Below, in pieces: positions 1 through 7,927 of a stretch of 64,000 bases of DNA. Under the pieces are notes generated by a model. The model saw only the letters and a program-made list of their open reading frames with translations, was not told the origin of the DNA and ran no database searches. The translations under genes and the position numbers were made by a program. Each line of letters begins with the position of its first letter. Positions within the stretch are counted from its first letter, which is position 1. Location: positions 151,826-215,825 of the forward strand of contig CANMSL010000007.1 in NCBI GenBank assembly GCA_947500505.1. The letters are read 5' to 3'. Source of the stretch: an uncultured Aquimarina sp. GTDB taxonomy: Bacteria > Bacteroidota > Bacteroidia > Flavobacteriales > Flavobacteriaceae.

Positions 1-11
1 TTAAAATTTTT

Positions 12-599
12 TTACGATAGTTTTTTGATAAAGTCAAAACTCATTTTAAACCAGGTATTCATATAAATCCTGTTTCTGGTCACCTTTGTTCTAGAAAGCA
101 CTCCATAAAATCCAGCGTGTAGGTATTCAGCAATTTCTAAAGGAGAATACACCGTTTTTATTTCTCCATCTTTCTGTCCTTGAGCAACAAACTTAGCCAG
201 CACCTGGAGCCAATGTGTAAAGTGATCATTTGCCTCAAATCCCAGGATATCATTGTTACGCCCCACTTCCATACTTATATTATTGATAAGGCATCCACCA
301 GAATAATCATCTTTCTCATTCATATCCATCAAGGTATTGTAAAATGCCTTTAATTTTTCCAGAGCAGAGCCCTGAAATTCCTCCAGAAAGCTTTGGATCC
401 ATTTACAATTGGATATCCCGTAGTGGTTAATTACCTGAAGCGCAAAATCTTCTTTTGATTCGAAATAATTATAAAAAGAGCCTTTCGAAATATTAGATTC
501 TTTAAGAATTTGATTTATACCCACACTGTGGTAACCATTTCTCCTAAAAACATCAAAACCGACATTTAAAATATCCTCCTTATTATATTTATATCCCAT
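12..599 (-). CDS. TetR/AcrR family transcriptional regulator
   Basis: A 195-residue one-component repressor. The N-terminal helix-turn-helix (about residues 8-55) has the family pattern, with GINQILKESNISKGSFYNYF as recognition region followed by SKEDF. The C-terminal part (60-195) is the ligand and dimer domain and does not reveal the ligand; its shape is like the YxaF/LmrA group. The ATG at 597-599 gives the normal TetR N-terminus. A TAnnTTTG -7 box lies only 7 bases upstream, so the mRNA is probably almost leaderless. It lies just downstream of, and on the same strand as, an outer-membrane barrel gene. Family certain, target unknown. Confidence 0.93.
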   Translation of the reverse strand: MGYKYNKEDILNVGFDVFRRNGYHSVGINQILKESNISKGSFYNYFESKEDFALQVINHYGISNCKWIQSFLEEFQGSALEKLKAFYNTLMDMNEKDDYSGGCLINNISMEVGRNNDILGFEANDHFTHWLQVLAKFVAQGQKDGEIKTVYSPLEIAEYLHAGFYGVLSRTKVTRNRIYMNTWFKMSFDFIKKLS

Positions 600-606
600 T
601 ATAGAG

Positions 607-645
607 CAAATATAGAAAAAATATATAAATCAGACCAGTTGGTTT
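607..645 (-). promoter_or_regulatory. Promoter and likely autorepression operator of the TetR gene
   Basis: On the minus strand TATATTTG (607-614) matches the Bacteroidota -7 consensus TAnnTTTG. About 20 bases upstream, where the -33 element should be, is the inverted repeat ACCA-GT-TGGT (634-643) inside AGACCAGTTGGTTT. An inverted repeat over the -33 position fits repression by TetR of its own promoter. The binding is inferred. Confidence 0.5.
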
Positions 646-690
646 AATTTTTTTTCTTGCTCTTAAGAGTCGCTTTTTTAACATTTCTTT

Positions 691-707
691 CAAAATGCAC
701 AACGGGT
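691..707. repeat. 17-base dispersed motif, copy 1
   Basis: CAAAATGCACAACGGGT occurs here and again, identically, at 17350-17366. Both copies are intergenic. The ACAACGGGT core is GC-rich for this genome. It may be a binding site or part of a dispersed repeat; the function is not known. Confidence 0.4.
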
Positions 708-729
708 GATAATTTATTAGATCCATACT

Positions 730-1848
730 TTAGAACCCAAATATTTTCTCCAGTTCAAGTCCCATTGTTATCAAAAATTCGAGCCTATGGTTAGTCATTT
801 CATTATTTCTTAAGAAAATTTCTAATTGTTCTGCCGCATTAGTATATCTGGACTCTACACGTAGATACGAATTTTTGACAGGCCTGTATTCTGCACCCAA
901 GGTATATCCGGTTAATTTGTAGCCTGTGATTTCATTATTCGTATTTAATGTAGTGCCACTTATAAAACCGTTTTCATCTCTAAATATTTCTGCGCGACCG
1001 GAAACACTCCATTTTGGATCAAATTTATAGCGCGCAGTCACGATACCCGCGTACATGGATACCGTTTTTTCCTGATCGTTTAAGTCACTATTGGTTTGGA
1101 GACCATAATCAAAACCTACGGTTACATAAAGTTTATCATTCCAGTTCTGGTTGATATAAAGATTCTGATAAAACCTGTTTTGTTTTATAGATAGACTATC
1201 TGCGCTTTCTCTACCGTATAAATTTGTGTACGTTATCGAAGTGTTTTCAGAAAAGTTATGCTGGATAAGGGCTCCTATAGATTTCGCATCGTTATTATCT
1301 ATAAAACTGTTATACCCATTTAATGCCCATAGTTCAAAATACCAGTTTTCAACGTCATCATAACTTAATTTAGCACCTGCCTGGTAAAATGGTTCGTTAA
1401 ATGTTTTAAAAGCGGTCGCACTTAACATATTATTTTTAGGTAAAAAACTTTCTGTACCAATGTGGGTTGCAAAAAAACCAGCATCAAACCAGAGACCTTT
1501 TGCTAACTTTATACCCACATTCGCTTCTTGAATCATAGTATAGTCTGAGCTCCAAGTAGCTTCGGGTATATCTCCCCAATGCAGAATAAGATTACTACGC
1601 ACTTTTTTATGTTCATACCGAACCCCAAATTGAGCTACATTCACTCCAAATGTATTATCTCTGGCTCCTACGGTAATAAACGGCTGAAATTCTTGTTGAC
1701 TAAGATCATTATCATATCCTGATAGGTAACCGTCTATATAGGTAGAAAGTGTTATTTTATGGCTGTCCTGCTCCTTCTTTTCCTGTGTAAAAACGTTTGC
1801 TACTCCAATAATTATAAGCATAAAACTCCACGTAATAGATCTTTTCAT
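730..1848 (-). CDS. Outer-membrane beta-barrel protein (porin-like)
   Basis: A 372-residue protein with a signal peptide (about 1-21, cleavage after VFTQ) and then a mature region made of alternating amphipathic strands ending in a C-terminal Phe, as outer-membrane barrels do. Strands such as NSYLRVESRYTNA and WSVSGRAEIFRDENG resemble the OmpL-like/BBP2 porin families. It probably forms a diffusion or substrate channel in the outer membrane; the substrate cannot be read from sequence. The TetR gene lies 130 bases downstream on the same strand and might respond to a related compound. Barrel nature fairly sure, family assignment approximate. Confidence 0.7.
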   Translation of the reverse strand: MKRSITWSFMLIIIGVANVFTQEKKEQDSHKITLSTYIDGYLSGYDNDLSQQEFQPFITVGARDNTFGVNVAQFGVRYEHKKVRSNLILHWGDIPEATWSSDYTMIQEANVGIKLAKGLWFDAGFFATHIGTESFLPKNNMLSATAFKTFNEPFYQAGAKLSYDDVENWYFELWALNGYNSFIDNNDAKSIGALIQHNFSENTSITYTNLYGRESADSLSIKQNRFYQNLYINQNWNDKLYVTVGFDYGLQTNSDLNDQEKTVSMYAGIVTARYKFDPKWSVSGRAEIFRDENGFISGTTLNTNNEITGYKLTGYTLGAEYRPVKNSYLRVESRYTNAAEQLEIFLRNNEMTNHRLEFLITMGLELEKIFGF

Positions 1849-2383
1849 ACACTTAGTTATAGTATTTCAAATGAGAGACTAATTTATAGAAAGTTTTAGT
1901 AGCTACTTCAAAAATTCTTAAATTATATATACTATTAGCATAAAGAGTTCTACTATAACTCTGCTTCGGGATAATTCATTTTAATAATTTCACAAATCAC
2001 GCTTTTTCTAGAATCATAATCTCTGGATGTTACAAGGTTAGATTATGTTTGATATAATCACACAGCTTACCTAATAAATTTTTAAATTTGGACTTGGTGT
2101 AAGCTGTATCTTTAGAGGGAACTAGATCATTCACTGTTCCGAGATGGTTCAAGATTGTTTTGTTCAAATATTTCTTGGTCACTATCGGTTTTTTCATAAC
2201 CAGTGCGATTCTATATTCTGTTGGAATCATTCATCAAGAGATCCACCATTGGGATAATCGGGATACTCAATTATTTTTTAAAAGAACGTATCCTTCATCT
2301 CGGCATCTGTTCCACTATATTGAAAAAGAATCCAAAAGAGAATATCATTAAAGTTTTGACAATCAGACAAGTGATATTGATGA
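1849..2383. other. Intergenic stretch with a possible decayed reading frame
   Basis: No convincing gene. A 66-codon minus-strand frame (2030-2230) ending in DYIKHNLTL is followed, one frame over, by a protein-like stretch (about 2046 down to 1958) with RDYDSRKSVICEIIKMNY and a stop. Together they could be a frameshifted remnant, but neither is recognisable. A plus-strand frame at 2160-2351 looks like a shadow. Confidence 0.25.
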
Positions 2384-3265
2384 TTATTTTGATGAATCTA
2401 CCCAACTAAGTATGGTTTGCTTAAGTTTCGATACTCTAAAAGCTGATGGTGATATTTTAAATTTTTTCTTGAATGATTTGGTAAAGTACCCCGGATCATT
2501 AAAGCCAACTTCATAAGCTATTTCCGAAATCGAAGCTTTTACATTACGTATTAGCAATTCACTGGCTTTTTCTAAACGTTTATGATTTATATAGTTTGAA
2601 AAGGTATCATTGAACATTTCTTTAAACTTTCTTTTGAAAGTCGAAACACTCATATTTGCAATAGCAGCCATTTCACTCAGCGATACATTCTCATATAGGT
2701 TATTCTCCACAATCTCCTCTAATGCAAAACGCTGACGATAGAAAATAGAGTTGAGCAATTCAATAATTGGGTTCGAACTCTTGCTATTTATTAACAACAT
2801 GGTTAGTTCTTTAACTTTTAGAGCTACTAGTTCTTCAGTTGCGAGTTGAGGGTTTTCGAAGTAGAAGAACAATCCATCAAGATATTTTTTAAGTAATACA
2901 TCCAGTTGTACTACGGTATTAGTATTGTGAGAAGGAACAGGTTGATCTAGCTGAGTAACTATAGCGGGGTCGATCACATTTCTCATCAGATCGGGATATA
3001 ACCGAAGAATTACTACTTCAGAAACTTCATTTTTCCCTATGCCGAACCACTTATTTACATAAGTACCGCACTTCATTAATACCCCTTGTTTCTCGGAGAC
3101 TTCGGTTTTTCCGTCAGCACGATAAAGATTGCCTTTAGTCTGGATCGGGAATATGAAACAAGCAGAATTATCAAGGTCAGATGCTGCCACCAGGGGTGGG
3201 GAAAAGGTAAAATGACTAATCACTGCCTTTCCATCTATTTCGAGATGTTTTTGCGATAAAATCAA
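2384..3265 (-). CDS. AraC family transcriptional regulator
   Basis: A 293-residue regulator. Residues 1-175 form the N-terminal sensing region. Residues about 183-278 are the double helix-turn-helix AraC domain, with VSLSEMAAIANMSVSTFKR as first HTH and SISEIAYEVGFNDPGYFTKS as second, ending in the usual F-K-K-K-F-K-x-S-P-S-A-F-R. The start is probably TTG at 3265: a TGA stop lies just upstream in frame and the next Met is at residue 64. It begins 8 bases after the SRPBCC gene upstream and may be translationally coupled to it. It may control the SRPBCC pair. Confidence 0.88.
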   Translation of the reverse strand: MILSQKHLEIDGKAVISHFTFSPPLVAASDLDNSACFIFPIQTKGNLYRADGKTEVSEKQGVLMKCGTYVNKWFGIGKNEVSEVVILRLYPDLMRNVIDPAIVTQLDQPVPSHNTNTVVQLDVLLKKYLDGLFFYFENPQLATEELVALKVKELTMLLINSKSSNPIIELLNSIFYRQRFALEEIVENNLYENVSLSEMAAIANMSVSTFKRKFKEMFNDTFSNYINHKRLEKASELLIRNVKASISEIAYEVGFNDPGYFTKSFKKKFKISPSAFRVSKLKQTILSWVDSSK

Positions 3266-3272
3266 AATTCAG

Positions 3273-4421
3273 TTATTTATATAGATGTTTGATTTCTTTC
3301 CATTTTTTTTCGTCTACGATTTCGCCGGTTTTTGCGTGGTAGTCTATCCCATAAGCGTATTTCTGAAATGACTTTCGCATACCACCTTTCGCAAAGCCTT
3401 TTAAGAATCGTGGTTTGGTAAGATAATTAAAACGCAGTTTTAAAAGTGTTTTGTTCTCAGAAACTTTTTTAGCATCCATATTTAGCCAAGTATATTCCGG
3501 ATTGAGTGGAAACCCTTTTTCATTAGCTACTTCAATAGTGATGTGATGATTTTTAGGGTCGTATTTCACTATCTCGTCTACAAAATATTTATTGTCCCGT
3601 TTATCGGTCATATACATAATTCGCTTCGCGCCGACCTCTGGTGTATTATAACCTTCTGCCCATTCGGAATAAGGACAATCCGGGTTACTATCTGAAATTT
3701 TAGCAAAATCTTCTCCAATAATGCTCCATACCTTTTCAACTGATGCTCCTATTTCCTGTTCAACTTCTACTGTTACCACTTTTTTACGCATTTTTGCATC
3801 TTTCTTTGCCACTTTTTCATTTGACTTCAGTTTATCTGGATGAAGATTGCCCGTCTCAACATAATATTTAAGTTCTCTGGCCATACTTTCCAGGGCTTTG
3901 CGTGTAGCACCTTTCATCATTCCTTTCATCATAACACCCATAAAACCTGTAGCTCGCATGGTTGTCTTTCCCTTGATCAGAGTACCATTAGAGGTTTCTT
4001 CCAAAGTCCAAACATTGATAGCATCTTTTACAAAGCCAGGAAGACCATCGGCAAGTTCATATTTGATCAAATGATTTTGAGCATCATATTCTAAAATTTT
4101 TTCCTTAGTATCATCAAAACCTACGGCAGTTATTTCACAAGCTCTTATGGTATAATCGGATCCACCAATAGGTTCCCCAAATCCTTGAGAATGGGATACT
4201 CCACTAGACCATTTACCAATGCCAGCCCAGTCTTCTGCAATGACAGCCCATACTTTTTCTATTGGAGCATTGATTACAGTTTCGGCAGTTGCCACTACAT
4301 TAGGCTCCTTTTCTGTAGCTGGTTTTCCTATTATTTTGGTCTCGCTCATTACAGGTTCTGCGAAAGCGAAATTCATCACTCCTAAAATGGTTAGTATTAT
4401 TTTTATATTGAGAGTTTTCAT
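3273..4421 (-). CDS. Secreted two-domain SRPBCC (START-like) protein
   Basis: 382 residues: a signal peptide (1-21, ending NFAFA), a first SRPBCC domain (about 40-195) and a second, more divergent one (about 215-375). The first opens with NAPIEKVWAVIAEDWAGIGKW and the second with IGASVEKVWSIIGEDFAKI, the usual start of the polyketide-cyclase/dehydrase or MxaD-like helix-grip fold that binds hydrophobic ligands. The first domain is clearly paralogous to the neighbouring gene at 4433-4960: both share GFxDTKExI, GxPGFVKDA and a C-terminal ELKxYVETG-HPDK block. The ligand is unknown. It forms a likely operon with that gene and the AraC gene. Confidence 0.8.
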   Translation of the reverse strand: MKTLNIKIILTILGVMNFAFAEPVMSETKIIGKPATEKEPNVVATAETVINAPIEKVWAVIAEDWAGIGKWSSGVSHSQGFGEPIGGSDYTIRACEITAVGFDDTKEKILEYDAQNHLIKYELADGLPGFVKDAINVWTLEETSNGTLIKGKTTMRATGFMGVMMKGMMKGATRKALESMARELKYYVETGNLHPDKLKSNEKVAKKDAKMRKKVVTVEVEQEIGASVEKVWSIIGEDFAKISDSNPDCPYSEWAEGYNTPEVGAKRIMYMTDKRDNKYFVDEIVKYDPKNHHITIEVANEKGFPLNPEYTWLNMDAKKVSENKTLLKLRFNYLTKPRFLKGFAKGGMRKSFQKYAYGIDYHAKTGEIVDEKKWKEIKHLYK

Positions 4422-4432
4422 AATAGTATGTT

Positions 4433-4960
4433 TTAGTTTTTACGTTTTAATTTTTTTGTGGCTTTTTGTTTATCGGGATGAGGCTCGCCAGTTTCGACAT
4501 AGTGTTTAAGCTCACGACACATTGCATCCAGAACTTTCTGGGTACTTCTTGTCATGAATCCTTTCATTAGTCTTCCTAAGATCCCTGTAGCCCTCATTTC
4601 TGTAGTCGCTATTACTTGGGTTGATGTTGTACCTGGAATGAGTTTCCAGGTATTATAAGCATCCTTTACGAAACCAGGGATACCGTGGTAGAGTTCATAC
4701 GTAAGGATATAATTTTTCTTATCAAAAGTGATGATACGCTCCTTGGTATCATTAAAACCGGTGGCGGCGATCTCACAGTGACGCTCTGAGAATAAATTAT
4801 TCTCAAGGGATGGATTCAATCCTTTGCTTGCTTTTACACCAGAGGCCCATGTACCGATTTCACCGAAATCTTCAGCTAAAATTTTCCAGATCTTTAAAGC
4901 AGAAGTGTCAATCGTAATCTGTGAAGTGACATTCACATTAGGTTTCTTCGTACTCATCAT
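4433..4960 (-). CDS. Single-domain SRPBCC family protein
   Basis: 175 residues, no signal peptide, one SRPBCC domain (about 10-160) closely similar to the first domain of the next gene, including MRATGILGRLMKGFM and RELKHYVETGEPHPDKQK. A cytosolic hydrophobic-ligand-binding or cyclase-like protein is the family expectation. Because the secreted neighbour repeats this domain, the pair looks like an old tandem duplication in which one copy gained a signal peptide and a second domain. First gene of a short minus-strand operon. Function not recognised. Confidence 0.75.
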   Translation of the reverse strand: MMSTKKPNVNVTSQITIDTSALKIWKILAEDFGEIGTWASGVKASKGLNPSLENNLFSERHCEIAATGFNDTKERIITFDKKNYILTYELYHGIPGFVKDAYNTWKLIPGTTSTQVIATTEMRATGILGRLMKGFMTRSTQKVLDAMCRELKHYVETGEPHPDKQKATKKLKRKN

Positions 4961-5108
4961 AGGTATTAATTTTTATACAAAATTACCTAGAAGAGATTAT
5001 GATGAGTTGGATTAAAGGCTCAATTCATAGCATAAAAGGACCAAAAAAGTCATAATGATAAACCTTTTTAACAGCTTCTGCAGAAAAAACAAGAGCTCAT
5101 AAACTTTA

Positions 5109-5540
5109 CTAATCTTGATTTATTCTACCTCTAAAACGCTGTAACATTCGCTGATTGAAGGTGCGTTCGGCAATAAGTAATTTGGCTATGCGCTGCGGGG
5201 ATAATACATCTTTTAAATTTTCTGTAAGATTTTCTTCTGCGATATACAGTGCTTTTTCAATTTTAAGAAAATCTAAAATGAGTTGATTGGCTTCTTTGTT
5301 GCTCATTTCATCAATACTACCAGATCGCTCTAAAATATCACGAGCCAACTTTCTTCTATTGTTTTCGAGTTCTTGATCGTATTTTTCATAAATAGGCCAA
5401 AAAACCTTCGCTTCGTCACTGGTCAGTGAAATTTCTTTAGTGATGTATGCCGTCTTTAAAGTTTTTATTCGCTCTTTTGGTGTTTGCGCCAGTGTTACAA
5501 AGCCTATAAATAACAATACTATAATAATTATTTTTTTCAT
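5109..5540 (-). CDS. Small secreted protein of the sigma operon
   Basis: 143 residues with a signal peptide (1-18, ending VTLAQ) and an all-helical, charged mature part (LTSDEAKVFWPIYEKYDQEL and LSPQRIAKLLIAERTFNQRM). The plan is that of LTXXQ/Spy-like periplasmic helical proteins that sit behind Bacteroidota ECF sigma and anti-sigma genes. Start codon is one base past the end of the anti-sigma gene. It could act as a periplasmic sensor or chaperone. No family name is certain. Confidence 0.7.
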   Translation of the reverse strand: MKKIIIIVLLFIGFVTLAQTPKERIKTLKTAYITKEISLTSDEAKVFWPIYEKYDQELENNRRKLARDILERSGSIDEMSNKEANQLILDFLKIEKALYIAEENLTENLKDVLSPQRIAKLLIAERTFNQRMLQRFRGRINQD

Positions 5541-5541
5541 C

Positions 5542-6078
5542 TTAATAATATATTTCCATTGGGAATACCTCGTTTTGTATCAGGTAGTTTTCCAGTTCTT
5601 GTTGTAATTCTTGATCTTCAATTTCTATTTTATAGACCTCTTCAGAGAGTAAATACCCTAAGTCATCATCGGTTAGGAAAAGTTCCTGTTGCTCTAGATA
5701 CCATGCTTCGGTTTCTTTAGATAAATCTTCAAAACTGATTGTATCATTAGGGGTGTCTTTTGAAGGAAGCCAAAGAAATAGTCCGATCAGACAAGCAATA
5801 CTAGCCGCTATCATCAATTGTGTTCTAAAGGAGATGAACGGAATCACCTTTTTTATTTTGTTTAATCTTTGCACGGTTATCGTTTGCATTATATTCGCCT
5901 CCAACGATTCCAAATAATCTGCGTTTGGCATAAAACCATCATCAATCGTACCAAGGGTTTCTTCAGTCTCAACCAATTCCAGGATTGAATATTCCAGATC
6001 TTCAAAATATGCCTCTGAAGGTAGAAAGCCATCTTCAATAGATTCTTTTTCAAACGCTATGTATTTTTTATTTTTCAT
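5542..6078 (-). CDS. Probable anti-sigma factor, single-pass membrane protein
   Basis: 178 residues: a very acidic N-terminal cytoplasmic part (1-85) with two similar blocks (GFLPSEAYFEDLEYSIL and GFMPNADYLESLEANIM), one membrane helix (about 88-106, LMIAASIACLIGLFLWL) and an acidic periplasmic tail. It lies 27 bases after the ECF sigma gene and is followed directly by a secreted helical protein, the usual sigma/anti-sigma/effector order in Bacteroidota. Role inferred from topology and position; no zinc anti-sigma motif is visible. Confidence 0.65.
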   Translation of the reverse strand: MKNKKYIAFEKESIEDGFLPSEAYFEDLEYSILELVETEETLGTIDDGFMPNADYLESLEANIMQTITVQRLNKIKKVIPFISFRTQLMIAASIACLIGLFLWLPSKDTPNDTISFEDLSKETEAWYLEQQELFLTDDDLGYLLSEEVYKIEIEDQELQQELENYLIQNEVFPMEIYY

Positions 6079-6105
6079 TTCAGCTCTATACTATTAGATT
6101 TATCA

Positions 6106-6648
6106 TTACACCGTAAGCAATAGTTCTTTCAATCTTTTGACTGCCAAAGAATAGTTAGCTTTAAGACCGCCTTCGGTCGTACCTGTAATTTTTGCGATCT
6201 CGGAATACTTTAATTTATCAAAATATTTCATGTTGAATACTTCACGCTGTTTTTCAGGAAGTTGGGCTACTGCATATTGTAATTTATATTGAATATCATT
6301 TCCTGAATAAAACTCAGAATGTACTGATAATTTTGCTATATGTTGTTGTGTTAAATCATCAATAGACTTTTTGTGCCGGCTAGCCTTATTCTTTAAAAAC
6401 TGTATTGCCTCTTTGCGGGCTATGGTTAATATCCAGGTACTAAATTTACTGTTGCCTTTAAAGCTATCTACATATTTGAATACTTTGATAAATGTTTGTT
6501 GTACAATATCGTCTGTATCCTGATGATCTATGACCATTTTCCGTACAAAAAGATACACTGGTTTCTTGTATTCCTTCAGCAATACTCTAAAAGCTTGATT
6601 TTTATATATACTATTTTGTAATTGATCAATAAGTTCCTGTTCGCTCAT
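6106..6648 (-). CDS. ECF RNA polymerase sigma factor
   Basis: 180 residues with region 2 (about 20-90, containing DHQDTDDIVQQTFIKVFKYV and FSTWILTIARKEAIQFLKN) and region 4 (about 120-178, LPEKQREVFNMKYFDKLKYSEIAKITGTTEGGLKANYSLAVKRL; quoted here in family order, key elements LPEKQREV and the SEIAKITGTTEG helix-turn-helix). It directs core polymerase to stress or envelope promoters. It is the fifth gene of a seven-gene operon, so it is probably co-expressed with, and may autoregulate, the DUF1501/DUF1800 genes upstream. Confidence 0.92.
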   Translation of the reverse strand: MSEQELIDQLQNSIYKNQAFRVLLKEYKKPVYLFVRKMVIDHQDTDDIVQQTFIKVFKYVDSFKGNSKFSTWILTIARKEAIQFLKNKASRHKKSIDDLTQQHIAKLSVHSEFYSGNDIQYKLQYAVAQLPEKQREVFNMKYFDKLKYSEIAKITGTTEGGLKANYSLAVKRLKELLLTV

Positions 6649-6659
6649 CCTTCGGATTA

Positions 6660-7925
6660 CTAAACTTTAAATAATGGAATATTCTTTGCATCGTAATTAG
6701 GGAAAATTGAAGTATCGCTCATATTTAAATGATTATTTAGTACGGTCTGCGCTACATCCCTAAAATCCGTTGTAACAGGTAATTCTCTGCTGCAAGTTTC
6801 TCTATTAATCTGTTTTAGATTATTTAGTATTTTCCCTCCTTTAATATTGTTCCCAATAATGAACTGGCAAGAACCACTTCCATGATCTGTACCTAACGAA
6901 CCATTTTGCTTAGTGGTCCGACCAAATTCAGTCATCGTCATTATTACCACATCGTCCTGATATTGTTTAATATCCTTCCAAAATGCAGCGATACAATTAG
7001 AGAGATCGGTAGCGTTACGAGCAAAAGCACCGTTTTTGGTAGGTTGTCTACTGTGAGTGTCCCATCCTATACTTTCAGCAAAAGCAATTTCCAATCCTAC
7101 ACCCGCTTTAATTAGCTGAGCAATTTGTCGAAGGCTATGACCCAAATTGCTATGAGGGTAATTTATTGTGTCCTTCATCTCAAGATCAATAGATTTCATT
7201 AGTTTAATCGCTTCCAAACCGTTTTGACCAGCATTGCTTAAGCGTAGATTTCGTTCGTACTGATATGCCTTTCCGATGCCATTTAAAGATTCTTCGCTGA
7301 TGATGCTTTCGCGAAAATTAAGATCTTCCAATCGTTCAACTGCAATAGAACTTTCGTTACCATATAGAATACGTGGTCTTGTAGGTGCAAGTGCCACTGC
7401 CCTGAACGGAGAGGTGTTTTTTTTCTTCTCTGAGGAGACCATAGCCCTGTTTAGCCATCCGGTTTTAGTGCTTTTTTTTCCGGGTGTACCGCTCTCTGTA
7501 TAGTCCTGCATATCAAAATGAGATCTGTTCTCGATGGGTAGTCCGCTACCGTGAACAATAGCCATCTGACCCGATTCGAAAAAATTTATCAGCGGAGACA
7601 AGTATGGGCTAAGTCCAAAAGTTCCGTCTAGGTCAAGCAGTTTTTCTTCGCCCTTACCAGCCTTAAGGAATAATTCGGGCCGTGCATTCTGCAAAAAGGA
7701 ATTTTCTATGGGTTGAACGGCAGCGAGACCGTCCATGGCACCACGCTGAAAAATAGTTACTAGTGTCTTTTGCTTTACATAACTATTTTTTTTAAACGTA
7801 TTAGTAGCTGCCTGCGCCACAAAAGATGGAATACCTCCCAAGGTGAGTCCGAACACCGCCAAGCCACTGCCTTTTAGAAACCCTCTACGGCTCCATTGTC
7901 TATTTTTTACTGTATCGTGGCACAT
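6660..7925 (-). CDS. DUF1501 domain protein, Tat-exported
   Basis: 421 residues. The N-terminus has a twin-arginine signal (SRRGFLKGSGLAVFGL, about 12-27) with cleavage near QAAT. The mature part has the DUF1501 hallmarks: FQRGAMDGLAAVQP, SHFDMQDYTESG, GWDTHS and MTMTEFGRTTKQNGSLGTDHG, which place it in the alkaline-phosphatase/sulfatase-like fold. The reaction is not established for this family. It sits 2 bases after the DUF1800 gene; the two families are nearly always paired, so a common periplasmic or surface complex is likely. Confidence 0.9.
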   Translation of the reverse strand: MCHDTVKNRQWSRRGFLKGSGLAVFGLTLGGIPSFVAQAATNTFKKNSYVKQKTLVTIFQRGAMDGLAAVQPIENSFLQNARPELFLKAGKGEEKLLDLDGTFGLSPYLSPLINFFESGQMAIVHGSGLPIENRSHFDMQDYTESGTPGKKSTKTGWLNRAMVSSEKKKNTSPFRAVALAPTRPRILYGNESSIAVERLEDLNFRESIISEESLNGIGKAYQYERNLRLSNAGQNGLEAIKLMKSIDLEMKDTINYPHSNLGHSLRQIAQLIKAGVGLEIAFAESIGWDTHSRQPTKNGAFARNATDLSNCIAAFWKDIKQYQDDVVIMTMTEFGRTTKQNGSLGTDHGSGSCQFIIGNNIKGGKILNNLKQINRETCSRELPVTTDFRDVAQTVLNNHLNMSDTSIFPNYDAKNIPLFKV

Positions 7926-7927
7926 AG

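Noticed and set aside
2160..2409. Two overlapping plus-strand frames of 63 and 68 codons
   Set aside because: Partly antisense to the AraC gene, mutually exclusive and without protein-like conservation signals.
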